DNA of 64,000 nucleotides from NCBI GenBank assembly GCA_049324235.1, contig JBMOLJ010000056.1:9260-73259 (forward strand), written 5' to 3'. Within the stretch, counting starts at the first letter, position 1. Every line of letters begins with the position of its first letter. The position numbers and the translations under genes were made by a program. Source of the DNA: UBA1431 sp049324235 (GTDB lineage: Bacteria; Bacillota; Clostridia; Christensenellales; UBA1431). Positions 8,592 to 16,802 of this stretch are shown here, piece by piece. The notes under the pieces were generated by a model that searched no databases, was not told the DNA's origin, and worked only from the letters and a program-made list of their open reading frames with translations.

Positions 8592-9017
8592 CTAAACCAG
8601 AAACTTAAGCGTAAGCGTTGTCCCCTCAGGCGATGATTTGATGTCCATTTCATCGCAGCAGCGCTGTATGTTGCTCATGCCCAGTCCTGCCCCGAATCCC
8701 ATGTTCCTGACCTCTTCGCTTGCCGTTGAGTATCCGTCCTGCATAGCAAGCTCCACATCTTCTATGCCCGGGCCGGTATCCGCAAACACCAGTATCACGG
8801 CGTGGGGCGAAATTTGGGCGCGCAGCGTACCGCCGAAGCTGTGAATCACCATGTTCAATTCAGCTTCGTACGACGCGATGGACACTCTGCGCAGGATGCC
8901 CGCTTCGATGCCCAGCTGGCGCAGAATCTGTTTTATTGCACTTGAGGCTTCGCCTGCCTTAAGAAAATTACCTTTTTCAATGACGTACTCTTTTTGCAAT
9001 ACGTTTAACGCTGTCAC
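8592..9017 (-). CDS. Anti-sigma/RsbW-like ATP-binding protein in hydrogenase operon
   Basis: This 141-residue protein is an HATPase_c-only protein of the SpoIIAB/RsbW type: N-box YEAELNMVIHS, G1 box DTGPGIEDVELA, glycine-rich lid GFGAGLGMSNI. No sensor or His-acceptor domain is present. Family members are Ser/Thr kinases that phosphorylate an STAS partner or hold a sigma factor; no partner is encoded in this operon. It starts with GTG at 9017, whose GTGA overlaps the stop of the upstream DRTGG gene. With the second ATPase at 4959-5510 it gives the operon two Bergerat-fold proteins. Confidence 0.82.
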   Translation of the reverse strand: MTALNVLQKEYVIEKGNFLKAGEASSAIKQILRQLGIEAGILRRVSIASYEAELNMVIHSFGGTLRAQISPHAVILVFADTGPGIEDVELAMQDGYSTASEEVRNMGFGAGLGMSNIQRCCDEMDIKSSPEGTTLTLKFLV

Positions 9018-9388
9018 GTTTTCCTGCTCCGTTCAAATTCCAATGCTATCGGCGGCAGATCCTTCACATACAGCAACCCGCTGGCCTCGTAGATTGAATA
9101 TTCCGTGCTCATTACCACCATGCCCCGCTCCTGTGCAAGGTCCAGTACGTGCTGGGGGGGTATTTTCCCGCGGACAAACAGGATGCACCACAGGTCGATG
9201 ACTTCGGCCGTGCGTATGACCTGGATGTTCGCAAGCCCGGTTAAAAGGACCAGGTCCTTACCGTTTACATACGCCAGCACATCGCTCATGAGGTCTGACC
9301 CGCAGGCGGCCCGGATTTCGGCATCAAGCTTGTCCTCTCCAACAAGTACCTTCGCGGATACGATTTGAGCAATTTCTCGCACTTTCAT
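9014..9388 (-). CDS. DRTGG-domain protein, first gene of hydrogenase operon
   Basis: This 124-residue protein starts MKVREIAQIVSAKVLVGED and continues with AACGSDLMSDVLAYVNGKDL and RTAEVIDLWCILFVRGKIP, typical of small DRTGG-domain proteins in clostridial hydrogenase loci. It is likely a ligand-binding regulatory domain; the ligand is unknown. ATG at 9388 follows GGGAGA by 6 nt. It is the first gene of the run ending at 2752. A TATAAT (minus strand, 9510-9505) lies 117 bp upstream but its -35 box is weak, so I do not list a promoter. Confidence 0.75.
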   Translation of the reverse strand: MKVREIAQIVSAKVLVGEDKLDAEIRAACGSDLMSDVLAYVNGKDLVLLTGLANIQVIRTAEVIDLWCILFVRGKIPPQHVLDLAQERGMVVMSTEYSIYEASGLLYVKDLPPIALEFERSRKT

Positions 9389-9517
9389 TGAATGTCTCCC
9401 TCTTCCTGTATAAGGGCGGGCATGCATGAAAAAGCTTGGGGCTTCCTCTCACTTTGCCTCTTCCCCATGGCAGTGTCTGCTGTACTATGCGTCTGACTTA
9501 ATTTATTATATCACAAT

Positions 9518-10384
9518 TTACTGTGAATCCGATAATCCATTTTGTGCATTCTTCACGAAGTCCACGCCCAGTCCGGCAAGCTGCAGCTGCGCATACTTCA
9601 GCCGGGCCGAAAGCGTGTTTGCAGTCCCCTCGGCGGCAACGCCGAGCGCCTTGTTCCCTTCAGTAAGTAGGCTGAGCATGGAGCTGACGACGGTATTGCT
9701 GTTAGCATAGCCGCTGTCCTCAATGCTTTTGGCGTCATCTTTCATTTTCTGCGCAAGATCCTTTACATCCGCAAGCGCCTCGTCCTGTGTGGTCTTGGAG
9801 CCGTCCAGCGCAAAAGCCAGTTCGCCGCACTTTAGCACCGCCGTGCCGTAACGGTCGAATATCGGCTGTATCCGGGGCAAACGCGTCTGGTCCGCCGTTA
9901 TCGTAAGCTCGAGCTTATTGCATTTGAGCGTGTATACGGTGCAGTCCATATTCTCACCGATCAGTCGGTCACGCACGGCTTTTGCATCCGCTTCCTTCGT
10001 ATAGGCCGACAACAGCACCCGCACGCGCACGCCGTCATGCATCAGATATCCAGCCGCGCCCTTTGTTTTCAGCGAATCGGCAAGCGCTTTTGCATTGTCC
10101 TCGCTTGAAAAAATCCCCATCTGCAGGCAGTACAGCGTAAACTCATTCCAAACGACCTTTTGCTGGCCCTGATTCTGCGTGGACTGGGGCGTGGCCGTCG
10201 GCGTCCCCCCTGAAAACACTTCAAAGATGGGCGCAATGACATTGTCCGCCATCCATTTCCCGGCCACACCGGCCGATAAAATATAGACCAACCCCAGGAT
10301 CGTCACCACCACCAGCACAGCTCCCGCCATGCTGTTCCGCCTTCCGGGCAGACGGCGCTTTCTTCTGACACGCCCCATCATCAT
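9518..10384 (-). CDS. Membrane-anchored SPOR-domain protein
   Basis: This 288-residue protein has a basic N-terminus (RVRRKRRLPGRR), one hydrophobic anchor at about residues 19-42, a Thr/Gln-rich linker (TPTATPQSTQNQGQQ) and an SPOR-like module at about 78-145 (FTLYCLQMGIFSSEDNAKAL...). SPOR domains bind glycan strands lacking stem peptides and localise proteins to the septum or spore envelope. The remaining 140 residues are helical with no recognised motif. Three consecutive ATG codons follow GGGGGG; the third (10378) may be the real start. The product probably faces the cell wall. It is not clearly linked to either neighbour. Confidence 0.7.
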   Translation of the reverse strand: MMMGRVRRKRRLPGRRNSMAGAVLVVVTILGLVYILSAGVAGKWMADNVIAPIFEVFSGGTPTATPQSTQNQGQQKVVWNEFTLYCLQMGIFSSEDNAKALADSLKTKGAAGYLMHDGVRVRVLLSAYTKEADAKAVRDRLIGENMDCTVYTLKCNKLELTITADQTRLPRIQPIFDRYGTAVLKCGELAFALDGSKTTQDEALADVKDLAQKMKDDAKSIEDSGYANSNTVVSSMLSLLTEGNKALGVAAEGTANTLSARLKYAQLQLAGLGVDFVKNAQNGLSDSQ

Positions 10385-10476
10385 CCCCCCGATAGAAGTC
10401 TGTTACTTCATCTGTATGTGGACAACTACCGAAATATGAAGACGGGGGTTAAAAGTGAGGAACGCATTTATGGGTA

Positions 10477-10932
10477 TCATTCAAGGTCAAAATATTTTTC
10501 TGAAACGATCTTCGCTTCCTCCAGGATGCGCAGGGAGAAATCGTCGGGATACGGCTCGTCGTACACGATGCGCGCAATGCCGGCGTTCACGATCATTTTG
10601 GTGCAGATCACGCAGGGCTGGTGCGTGCAGTACAGCGTCGCGCCCTGTATCGATATGCCCATCTTCGCCGCCTGTATGATCGCGTTCTGCTCCGCGTGGA
10701 TCGCATAACACAGCTCGTGCCTGGTTCCCGAAGGGATATTAAGCGCTCTTCTTAAACACTCTTCCTTTTCCACACAGCTTTTTACGCCTTCGGGCGCGCC
10801 GTTGTAACCGGTTGTAAGGATCCGCTTGTCGCGGACGATTACCGCGCCAACGTGCCGGTTATGCTGATAGCAGCTGGACCACTTGGCGATATAACGCGTC
10901 AGTTCCATCATCCTCTTGTCCCATTTATCCAT
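10477..10932 (-). CDS. comEB: dCMP deaminase / ComEB family cytidine deaminase
   Basis: This 151-residue zinc deaminase converts dCMP to dUMP for thymidylate synthesis. It shows the zinc site HAEQNAIIQAA (His plus catalytic Glu) and PCVICTKMI, and the N-terminal VGAVIVRDKRILTTGYNG segment typical of deoxycytidylate deaminases. ATG at 10932 is preceded by AAAGGAG at 8 nt; the longer frame to 10977 has no site. In Bacillus the homologue lies in the comE operon, but no competence genes neighbour it here, so the role is nucleotide metabolism. Confidence 0.9.
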   Translation of the reverse strand: MDKWDKRMMELTRYIAKWSSCYQHNRHVGAVIVRDKRILTTGYNGAPEGVKSCVEKEECLRRALNIPSGTRHELCYAIHAEQNAIIQAAKMGISIQGATLYCTHQPCVICTKMIVNAGIARIVYDEPYPDDFSLRILEEAKIVSEKYFDLE

Positions 10933-11125
10933 ATCAGGCACTCCTTTATTATCTGTTGATAGAGATCCTCCTGACATTCCACATATTCTACGGCGATTCC
11001 TTCCATGGTTTTGGATTTTCCGGCCTTTTTATGTGTGCGAAAATGTAATTTATCGTATTTTGAAGTATTTTGAAGGTAATTCATAATTTTCCATTAATTC
11101 ATTTGATTTTTGGCCGATTCACCTG

Positions 11126-11155
11126 TTTGCATAAGCCACCTCTTTTGCATAAACT
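11126..11155 (+). promoter_or_regulatory. Putative sigma-A promoter of groES-groEL
   Basis: TTTGCA (11126-11131) and TAAACT (11150-11155) are spaced 18 bp and end 11 bp before the CIRCE operator, so transcription would start at or just before the operator. The match to consensus is moderate. Confidence 0.45.
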
Positions 11156-11166
11156 AGTTCTTGGAT

Positions 11167-11193
11167 TTAGCACTCATCCAATAAGAGTGCTAA
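11167..11193 (+). promoter_or_regulatory. CIRCE operator (HrcA binding site)
   Basis: A perfect inverted repeat TTAGCACTC - 9 bp - GAGTGCTAA matches the CIRCE consensus exactly. It lies 62 bp before groES, where HrcA represses the chaperonin operon and heat or misfolding relieves it. The rest of the 320-bp gap upstream (10933-11125) is AT-rich with no gene seen. Confidence 0.97.
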
Positions 11194-11255
11194 CAAACAA
11201 AACAGGCCAAACTAATCCAAACATAACTTAAATTGCAAAAGGAGGAAACTGATCC

Positions 11256-11543
11256 ATGAAAATTATCCCTTTGGGTGACAAAGTCGTCATCGTGAACAAG
11301 CCTGCCGAAGAAGTTACGCAAAGCGGCATCGTGCTGCCCGGCACTGCCAAGGAAAAGCCGCAGACCGCTGAAGTCATCGCAGTAGGTCCCGGCGGCAATG
11401 TAGACGGAAAAGAGATCACCATGCATGTAAAGCCTGGTGACGTCGTGCTTTACAGGAAATATGCGGGCACCGAAGTAAAATTTGAAGAGAACGAATACAT
11501 CGTTTTAAGCCAAAGCGATATCCTGGCCATCATTGAAGAATAA
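11256..11543 (+). CDS. groES: Co-chaperonin GroES
   Basis: This 95-residue GroES begins MKIIPLGDKVVI and contains the mobile loop region EEVTQSGIVLPGTAKEKPQ that docks onto GroEL, followed by the roof segment. It forms the heptameric lid of the folding chamber in the cytoplasm. Length is standard. AAAGGAGG precedes the ATG. It is followed after 34 bp by groEL and regulated through the CIRCE element. Confidence 0.98.
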   Translation: MKIIPLGDKVVIVNKPAEEVTQSGIVLPGTAKEKPQTAEVIAVGPGGNVDGKEITMHVKPGDVVLYRKYAGTEVKFEENEYIVLSQSDILAIIEE

Positions 11544-11577
11544 TACATAAAGCTTTAAGGAGGAGGAAATTCCAAAT

Positions 11578-13206
11578 ATGAAAAAACAGATCATATACGG
11601 CGAGGACGCCCGCCGCGCACTGGAGAGAGGCGTCAACGCACTGGCAGATACCGTTAAAATCACACTAGGCCCCAAAGGCCGCAACGTGGTATTGGACAAG
11701 AAGTTCACCAGCCCCCTGATCACCAACGACGGCGTCACCATCGCGCGTGAAATTGAACTGGAAGACCCGTTCGAGAACATGGGCGCACAGCTCGTCAAGG
11801 AAGTCGCCACCAAGACAAACGACGTCGCGGGCGACGGCACCACCACCGCAACGCTGCTCGCACAGGCAATCATCCGCGAAGGCATCAAGAACGTTGCCGC
11901 CGGCGCCAACCCCATGCTGCTCAAGAAGGGCATCGAACAGGCTACTGCCGCAGCCGTTGAAGGCCTGCGCGATATGAGCAAGCCCATCGAGAACAAACAG
12001 GCCATCGCACAGGTCGCTTCCATCTCTGCAAGTGACGAATCCATCGGCCAGCTCATCTCGGACGCGATGGAAAAAGTGGGCAACGACGGCGTTATCACCG
12101 TTGAGGAGTCCAAGACGCTCAAGACGGAGCTCACGCTCGTTGAAGGCATGCAGTTCGACCGCGGATACGCTTCGGCTTACATGGTTACCGACCCCGATAA
12201 AATGGAAGCGGTTCTGGATAATCCTTATATCCTCATTACCGATAAGAAGATCTCCAACATCCAGGAGATACTGCCGATCCTTGAAAAGGTCGTACAGCAG
12301 GGCCGCAAGATGCTTATCATCGCCGAGGACGTCGAGGGCGAAGCGCTTGCGACGCTGGTCGTAAACAAGCTGCGCGGCACCTTCACCTGCGTTGCGGTCA
12401 AGGCCCCGGGCTTCGGCGACCGCCGCAAGGCCATGCTGCAGGATATCGCCATCCTTACCGCCGGACAGGTCATCTCCGAAGAACTGGGCATGGACCTCAA
12501 GACCGCTACAGTGGATATGCTCGGTACCGCCCGCCAGGTCAAGGTGGATAAGGAAAACACCACCATCGTCGACGGCGCAGGCGCAGCCGAGGATATCAAG
12601 GCGCGGATACAATCCATCAAGATTCAGATGGAAGACACCACTTCCGACTACGACCGCGAGAAGATGCAGGAGCGCCTTGCCAAACTGGCCGGCGGCGTAG
12701 CCGTCATCTCGGTCGGCGCTGCCACCGAGACCGAAATGAAGGAAGCGAAGCTGCGCATCGAAGACGCGCTCGCCGCGACGCGCGCAGCCGTTGAAGAAGG
12801 CATCATCCCCGGCGGCGGCACCGCGCTGATCAACTGCATCAAGTCCGTTGACGCCGTAATAGCAAGCGCTACCGGCGACACGAAGACCGGCGCCCAGATC
12901 GTACGGCGCGCCCTTGAGGAGCCCGTGCGCCAGATCGCCTGCAACGCCGGCCTGGAAGGCTCACTTATAGTCGAGACCCTCAAGAACAGCAACGACAGCG
13001 AGTACGGATTCGACGCCGCTCTGGGCGAATACGGCAACATGGTCAAGAAGGGCATCATCGACCCGACAAAGGTTGCCCGCTCCGCCCTGCAGAACGCCGC
13101 GTCAATCTCGGCTATGCTGCTCACCACCGAGTCCCTGGTCACCGACCTTCCTGAGAAGAACCCCCCTGCAGCACCGGTCGGCGATCCCGGAATGGGCATG
13201 TACTAA
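11578..13206 (+). CDS. groEL: Chaperonin GroEL
   Basis: This 542-residue 60-kDa chaperonin folds non-native proteins with ATP in a tetradecameric ring. Hallmarks include the ATP-site LGPKGRNVVLDKKF and VAGDGTTTATLLAQ, apical-domain IAEDVEGEALATLVVNK and equatorial AAVEEGIIPGGGTALI. The C-terminus ends PVGDPGMGMY with only a short GGM-like tail. AAGGAGGAGG lies 11-20 bp before ATG at 11578. It is the second gene of the groES-groEL operon and is followed by a strong terminator. Confidence 0.98.
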   Translation: MKKQIIYGEDARRALERGVNALADTVKITLGPKGRNVVLDKKFTSPLITNDGVTIAREIELEDPFENMGAQLVKEVATKTNDVAGDGTTTATLLAQAIIREGIKNVAAGANPMLLKKGIEQATAAAVEGLRDMSKPIENKQAIAQVASISASDESIGQLISDAMEKVGNDGVITVEESKTLKTELTLVEGMQFDRGYASAYMVTDPDKMEAVLDNPYILITDKKISNIQEILPILEKVVQQGRKMLIIAEDVEGEALATLVVNKLRGTFTCVAVKAPGFGDRRKAMLQDIAILTAGQVISEELGMDLKTATVDMLGTARQVKVDKENTTIVDGAGAAEDIKARIQSIKIQMEDTTSDYDREKMQERLAKLAGGVAVISVGAATETEMKEAKLRIEDALAATRAAVEEGIIPGGGTALINCIKSVDAVIASATGDTKTGAQIVRRALEEPVRQIACNAGLEGSLIVETLKNSNDSEYGFDAALGEYGNMVKKGIIDPTKVARSALQNAASISAMLLTTESLVTDLPEKNPPAAPVGDPGMGMY

Positions 13207-13225
13207 AAAGCACGATTACACAAAC

Positions 13226-13262
13226 AAAAAAGGCCGTGTGCGAAACCGCACACGGCCTTTTT
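13226..13262. terminator. Bidirectional terminator between groEL and lgt
   Basis: AAAAAGGCCGTGTGCG pairs with CGCACACGGCCTTTTT around a four-base loop (core 13231-13258). Flanking A and T runs allow function on both strands, for groEL (plus) and the convergent lgt (minus). Confidence 0.93.
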
Positions 13263-13271
13263 ATGCTTTTT

Positions 13272-14072
13272 TTAATGGCCGTCATGTACCGTCATATTCT
13301 CCGCGAGCGGCTTTTTGCGGAAATAATTATTATACACCAGCAGCGCCCCCGCAGCCAGCGCCAGGCCGATGCTCAGCGCCTGCGACACGCGAACCACGCC
13401 CGGTATCAGCCACAGGCTGTCGGTCCGCAGGCCTTCGACAAAGGCGCGTTCTATTCCGTAAAGCAGGAAATACCAGAGTATGACGTTCCCTGAGAGTTTT
13501 TGCCTTTTCTGGTACCGGAAAAGGAATCCGAACACCAGGAAACACCACATGGACTCATAGAAAAACGTGGCCAGATGCCAGGAGGCGTCGTTCTGTATAT
13601 ACACCGCAAACGGGAACCACTGCATGGAAGGCTCGGTTACCAGATTGCCGTACGCTTCCTGATTGAAGAAGTTACCCCAGCGTCCCATCGCCTGCCCTAA
13701 AATCAGGCTGGGCGCAAGGATGTCCAACAGTCCTATGAAACTCAGCTTGCGCCGCCTGGAAAAGATGTAGACCGCAACCGCGCCGCCGATCACGGCGCCG
13801 TAGATGGCCAGGCCGCCCTCCCATACATACAGCATGCTCACCGGGTTGTCCTTAAACATATCCCAGGTAAAAATCACATAGAACAAGCGCCCGCCGATGA
13901 CTGCAAGCGGCACCGCCCACAGGCACAGGTCGATAATGGTGTCGGGTTCCAGACCGCGGCGCTTTGCCTCGCGCATCGCCAGCCACACGCCAATCATGAT
14001 CGCGGATGCGATGATGATGCCGTACCAGTGTACGGATATCCCGAACAGTTTAAAGGCCACAGGGTTGACCAT
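13272..14072 (-). CDS. lgt: Prolipoprotein diacylglyceryl transferase
   Basis: This 266-residue polytopic membrane enzyme transfers diacylglycerol from phosphatidylglycerol to the lipobox Cys of prelipoproteins. The signature GRWGNFFNQEAYG is present, as is the N-terminal HWYGIIIASAIMIGVWLA helix and the YGIERAFVEGLRTDSL segment with conserved Glu/Arg. About seven membrane helices are evident. ATG at 14072 follows AAGGAGG. A lipobox-containing candidate substrate is encoded at 43636-44133. The adjacent kinase gene is transcribed in the same direction, 22 bp upstream. Confidence 0.95.
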   Translation of the reverse strand: MVNPVAFKLFGISVHWYGIIIASAIMIGVWLAMREAKRRGLEPDTIIDLCLWAVPLAVIGGRLFYVIFTWDMFKDNPVSMLYVWEGGLAIYGAVIGGAVAVYIFSRRRKLSFIGLLDILAPSLILGQAMGRWGNFFNQEAYGNLVTEPSMQWFPFAVYIQNDASWHLATFFYESMWCFLVFGFLFRYQKRQKLSGNVILWYFLLYGIERAFVEGLRTDSLWLIPGVVRVSQALSIGLALAAGALLVYNNYFRKKPLAENMTVHDGH

Positions 14073-14094
14073 AAGCTCTTTGCCTCCTTATATA

Positions 14095-15750
14095 TCAGTA
14101 AACGAAACAGCTGCTTCCGATAAACTCGCGCATGATGGACGTCGTGGGGATATCCGATTCATCCTCGAGCGAAACGAAATAGTTCAGGAACTTGCGCAAA
14201 CGCCTGGTCTCGTTGAAAAACGCGCTGTCTTCGTTCACGGCATTGACGACCGGCAGCGCATACTTTTTCAGCACGGCAAGCTCGTAGACAAGCGTTGAAT
14301 TGAAGATCATATCCGCCTCTCCCAGAAACGGGAAAATGAAACGCTTCTCCCCCTTTTGCACGGACGCCCACATGCTCAGCGTTTTTTCCGCATCCGACGC
14401 GCGGAACTTGGAATCGCGCACGAGCCTTCGTATCAGCCTGCAGTCCGTACTCGAAATGCGGTTGTGGTCGTCCAGGTTCAGCTGGGTCAGGGCGCTGACA
14501 TAGACCTTGAACTTTATGTCGTCGGGAACCATGGGCGTAAGGTCCGGGTTCAGGCCGTGTATGCCCTCCACGATCAACGGCTGATCCGGTTCAATTTTCA
14601 GCCTCCGGCCGGGGACATGCATGCCTGTGGCAAAATCATATTGCCACAGCTCTACTTCCTCACCCTGGAGCAGCGCGAGCAGATGGTCGTTGAACCGCTG
14701 CACGTCAATGGCTTCAATATGCTCCAGATCGGGTTTCCCGTCTTCATCGGGCGGAATGTCCGCCCTGTTTTTGTAATAATTATCCACCGAGATCGAGACC
14801 GGCTTTTTGCCCAGCACGCGCAAATGTATCGACAGCCGCTGCGCAAACGTGGTCTTTCCAGACGATGAAGGACCGGCAACCAGAATCAGCCGCCTTTCCC
14901 CTTCATTCCTGCAGCAGTTCTCGGCGATCTCGATGATCTTCTTTTCGTGAAGCGCCTCGTTCACCCGGATAAACTCGCTTATCCCCCCTGTATCCACCAG
15001 TTCGTTCAGGTCGCAGACGTTCTCGCAGCTTAAAATCCTGCTCCAGCGTTTGGCCTCGCGGAAAACGGTGGACAGCTTCGGCTCTTTCCGGTACTTTTCC
15101 GGCGCATACTCTGCGTCGTGCCGCGGGTAATAGATCACGATGCCGGGATAATAAGCAAACAGCCTGAACTGCGTCAGATACCCCGTGGAAGGCCCCATCA
15201 GCCCGTAAAAATAATCCTCGATCCCGCCGTTTTCATACAGGTTAAAATAATCGAAAGGCCTGTAGGCCAGCAGGCGCACCTTGTCAAGCTGCCCGTCTTT
15301 TTCAAAGAGCGCCATGGCTTCTTCGCGCGATACCGTATGCCGAACAAACGGTGAATCCTCTTCGACGATGGCATGCATGCGCGCCTCTACCGCTTCAACG
15401 TCCTTACTTTTTAAAGGCGCGTGGATCTCGGCGTACAGCCCGCCGCCCACCGAATGCTCGATGGTAACGCGCGCATCGCCGAAGAGTTCCCGCGCCGCCC
15501 GGATAAACACGAAACACAGGCTGCGCATATACATGAGGTTTCCCTCGATGTCCAGCATGTCGATGAACCGGACGTCGCACGGCTTGGTTATCCGGCATGT
15601 CAGCTCGGACAGCGTGCTGTCAACCCAAGCGCCGATATACGGCCCGTTGGCTGAAGGCGCAGCCATTCCGGCCAATTCGAGAAGCGTCGAACCGGATGCC
15701 ACTTCCTGCTCCTTGCCGTTGAGCTTTACCATAATCTTCTGTACGCTCAC
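14095..15750 (-). CDS. TGS-domain nucleoside (uridine kinase-like) kinase
   Basis: This 551-residue fusion starts with a TGS-like domain (VKLNGKEQEVASGSTLLELA), continues with a threonyl-tRNA synthetase second-additional-domain-like region (TIEHSVGGGLYAEI, FEKDGQLDKVRLL), and ends in a P-loop phosphoribulokinase/uridine kinase domain with Walker A GPSSSGKTTF and VEGIHGLNPDL. Such proteins are widespread in Clostridia and annotated as nucleoside kinases; the substrate is not defined. GTG at 15750 has GGAGGGG 6 nt upstream; the longer ATG frame to 15807 lacks a site. It is probably co-transcribed with lgt. Confidence 0.87.
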   Translation of the reverse strand: MSVQKIMVKLNGKEQEVASGSTLLELAGMAAPSANGPYIGAWVDSTLSELTCRITKPCDVRFIDMLDIEGNLMYMRSLCFVFIRAARELFGDARVTIEHSVGGGLYAEIHAPLKSKDVEAVEARMHAIVEEDSPFVRHTVSREEAMALFEKDGQLDKVRLLAYRPFDYFNLYENGGIEDYFYGLMGPSTGYLTQFRLFAYYPGIVIYYPRHDAEYAPEKYRKEPKLSTVFREAKRWSRILSCENVCDLNELVDTGGISEFIRVNEALHEKKIIEIAENCCRNEGERRLILVAGPSSSGKTTFAQRLSIHLRVLGKKPVSISVDNYYKNRADIPPDEDGKPDLEHIEAIDVQRFNDHLLALLQGEEVELWQYDFATGMHVPGRRLKIEPDQPLIVEGIHGLNPDLTPMVPDDIKFKVYVSALTQLNLDDHNRISSTDCRLIRRLVRDSKFRASDAEKTLSMWASVQKGEKRFIFPFLGEADMIFNSTLVYELAVLKKYALPVVNAVNEDSAFFNETRRLRKFLNYFVSLEDESDIPTTSIMREFIGSSCFVY

Positions 15751-15833
15751 AAATGTCCCCTCCCCGGCAGTAACGGTGTTCCATACATTATACAACAGCC
15801 CTGCCAATAAGACAAAATCTTAACACCAAAATT

Positions 15834-15873
15834 AAAAAGGCTCTCCATATACATTATTATCGAAAGCCTTTTT
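15834..15873 (-). terminator. Probable terminator after SDR gene
   Basis: AAAAAGGCT (15834-15842) pairs with AGCCTTTTT (15865-15873) around a 22-base loop, with a U-run on either strand. It sits 17 bp past the SDR stop codon. The long loop makes it a moderate call. Confidence 0.55.
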
Positions 15874-15889
15874 CCAAAAAAACCACCGG

Positions 15890-16657
15890 TCAGTTCCCGT
15901 AGACATAGCGCCCGCCCGTGATGTCCAGCGTTATCCCCGTAACATACCGGCTCTCATCGGTTACCAGGAACATCACGCCCCCTGCGATATCCTCAGGCTG
16001 GCAAATGCGGCCCATCGGGATATCCTTGAGCATCTTTTCCAGCGATCCTGCGGGGGCGGTCGGGTCCACGCCCATCGGGGTATCGGCTATGCCCGGACAG
16101 ATGGTGTTCACGCGGATATTGTCCTTGCACCACCTGCGCGCGGCGTACTTGGTCAGGCTGATCACGCCGCCCTTGGATGCGGTATAATGCGGGCCGCCGT
16201 AGTTACTGCCGCTTTTTGCCGAGGTGGACGAAAGCTGCACGATCCTCCCGCCGCCGCCCGCTTTCATGTACGGATATACCTCCCGCAGGCAGTAGAAATA
16301 TCCCGTGATGTTGGTCTGCATCACGATGTCCCATTCCTCGTCGCTGCAGGATTCAATGGGGCTGAACCGGACGATGCCCGCACCGTTTATCAGGATCGTG
16401 ATTTTTCCCATCCTGTCATAGGCCTGCCGCATGGCATCTTTAACTGACTTTGAATCCGTAACGTCCATATATACGGAAAACGCCTCCCCTCCGGCGTTTC
16501 TGATCATCCGCACGGTCTCTTCATTTCCGTCAGTATCGACATCGCAGCAGGCAACGGTTGCGCCATGCCTGGCAAGCTCTAGAGCGATTCCCCTGTCCAG
16601 TCCCGAAGCAGCGCCTGTCACAACGGCGGCATCGCCTTCCAAACGTTTGCGGCTCAC
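15890..16657 (-). CDS. SDR-family oxidoreductase with altered nucleotide-binding glycine motif
   Basis: This 255-residue short-chain dehydrogenase/reductase has the catalytic Ser (QLSSTSAKSG), Tyr/Lys (HYTASKGG) and INGAG motifs and the C-terminal GITLDITGG loop typical of FabG-like enzymes. The coenzyme motif reads TGAASGLDRGIA: the third glycine of TGxxxGxG is Asp (codon GAC, one transition from GGC), which may weaken NAD(P) binding. CDVDTD after beta-strand 2 has an Asp favouring NAD. GTG at 16657 follows GGAGGGA. The substrate is unknown. No clear operon partner; a terminator follows. Confidence 0.88.
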   Translation of the reverse strand: MSRKRLEGDAAVVTGAASGLDRGIALELARHGATVACCDVDTDGNEETVRMIRNAGGEAFSVYMDVTDSKSVKDAMRQAYDRMGKITILINGAGIVRFSPIESCSDEEWDIVMQTNITGYFYCLREVYPYMKAGGGGRIVQLSSTSAKSGSNYGGPHYTASKGGVISLTKYAARRWCKDNIRVNTICPGIADTPMGVDPTAPAGSLEKMLKDIPMGRICQPEDIAGGVMFLVTDESRYVTGITLDITGGRYVYGN

Positions 16658-16802
16658 AATTTTTCCCTCCGTTTCGATATAATTTCATCAAGAAAATGTA
16701 TTCACAAGATAATACATCTTTTCGCAAAAAATAAACCCTCGTATTTGCTTCATTATAGCATAAATCCTGTGAAACAATAGAAGGGTTTTTTGATGAATAA
16801 AG

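Noticed and set aside
9505..9535. Possible promoter (TATAAT) of the hydrogenase operon and TCACAATTTACTGTGA inverted repeat
   Set aside because: The -35 box is poor (spacing 19 to TTATCG) and the inverted repeat overlaps the end of the SPOR gene; it does not match Rex or CRP operators well enough to list.
11665..12612. Minus-strand open frame (315 codons) opposite groEL
   Set aside because: Antisense shadow; groEL on the plus strand is unambiguous.
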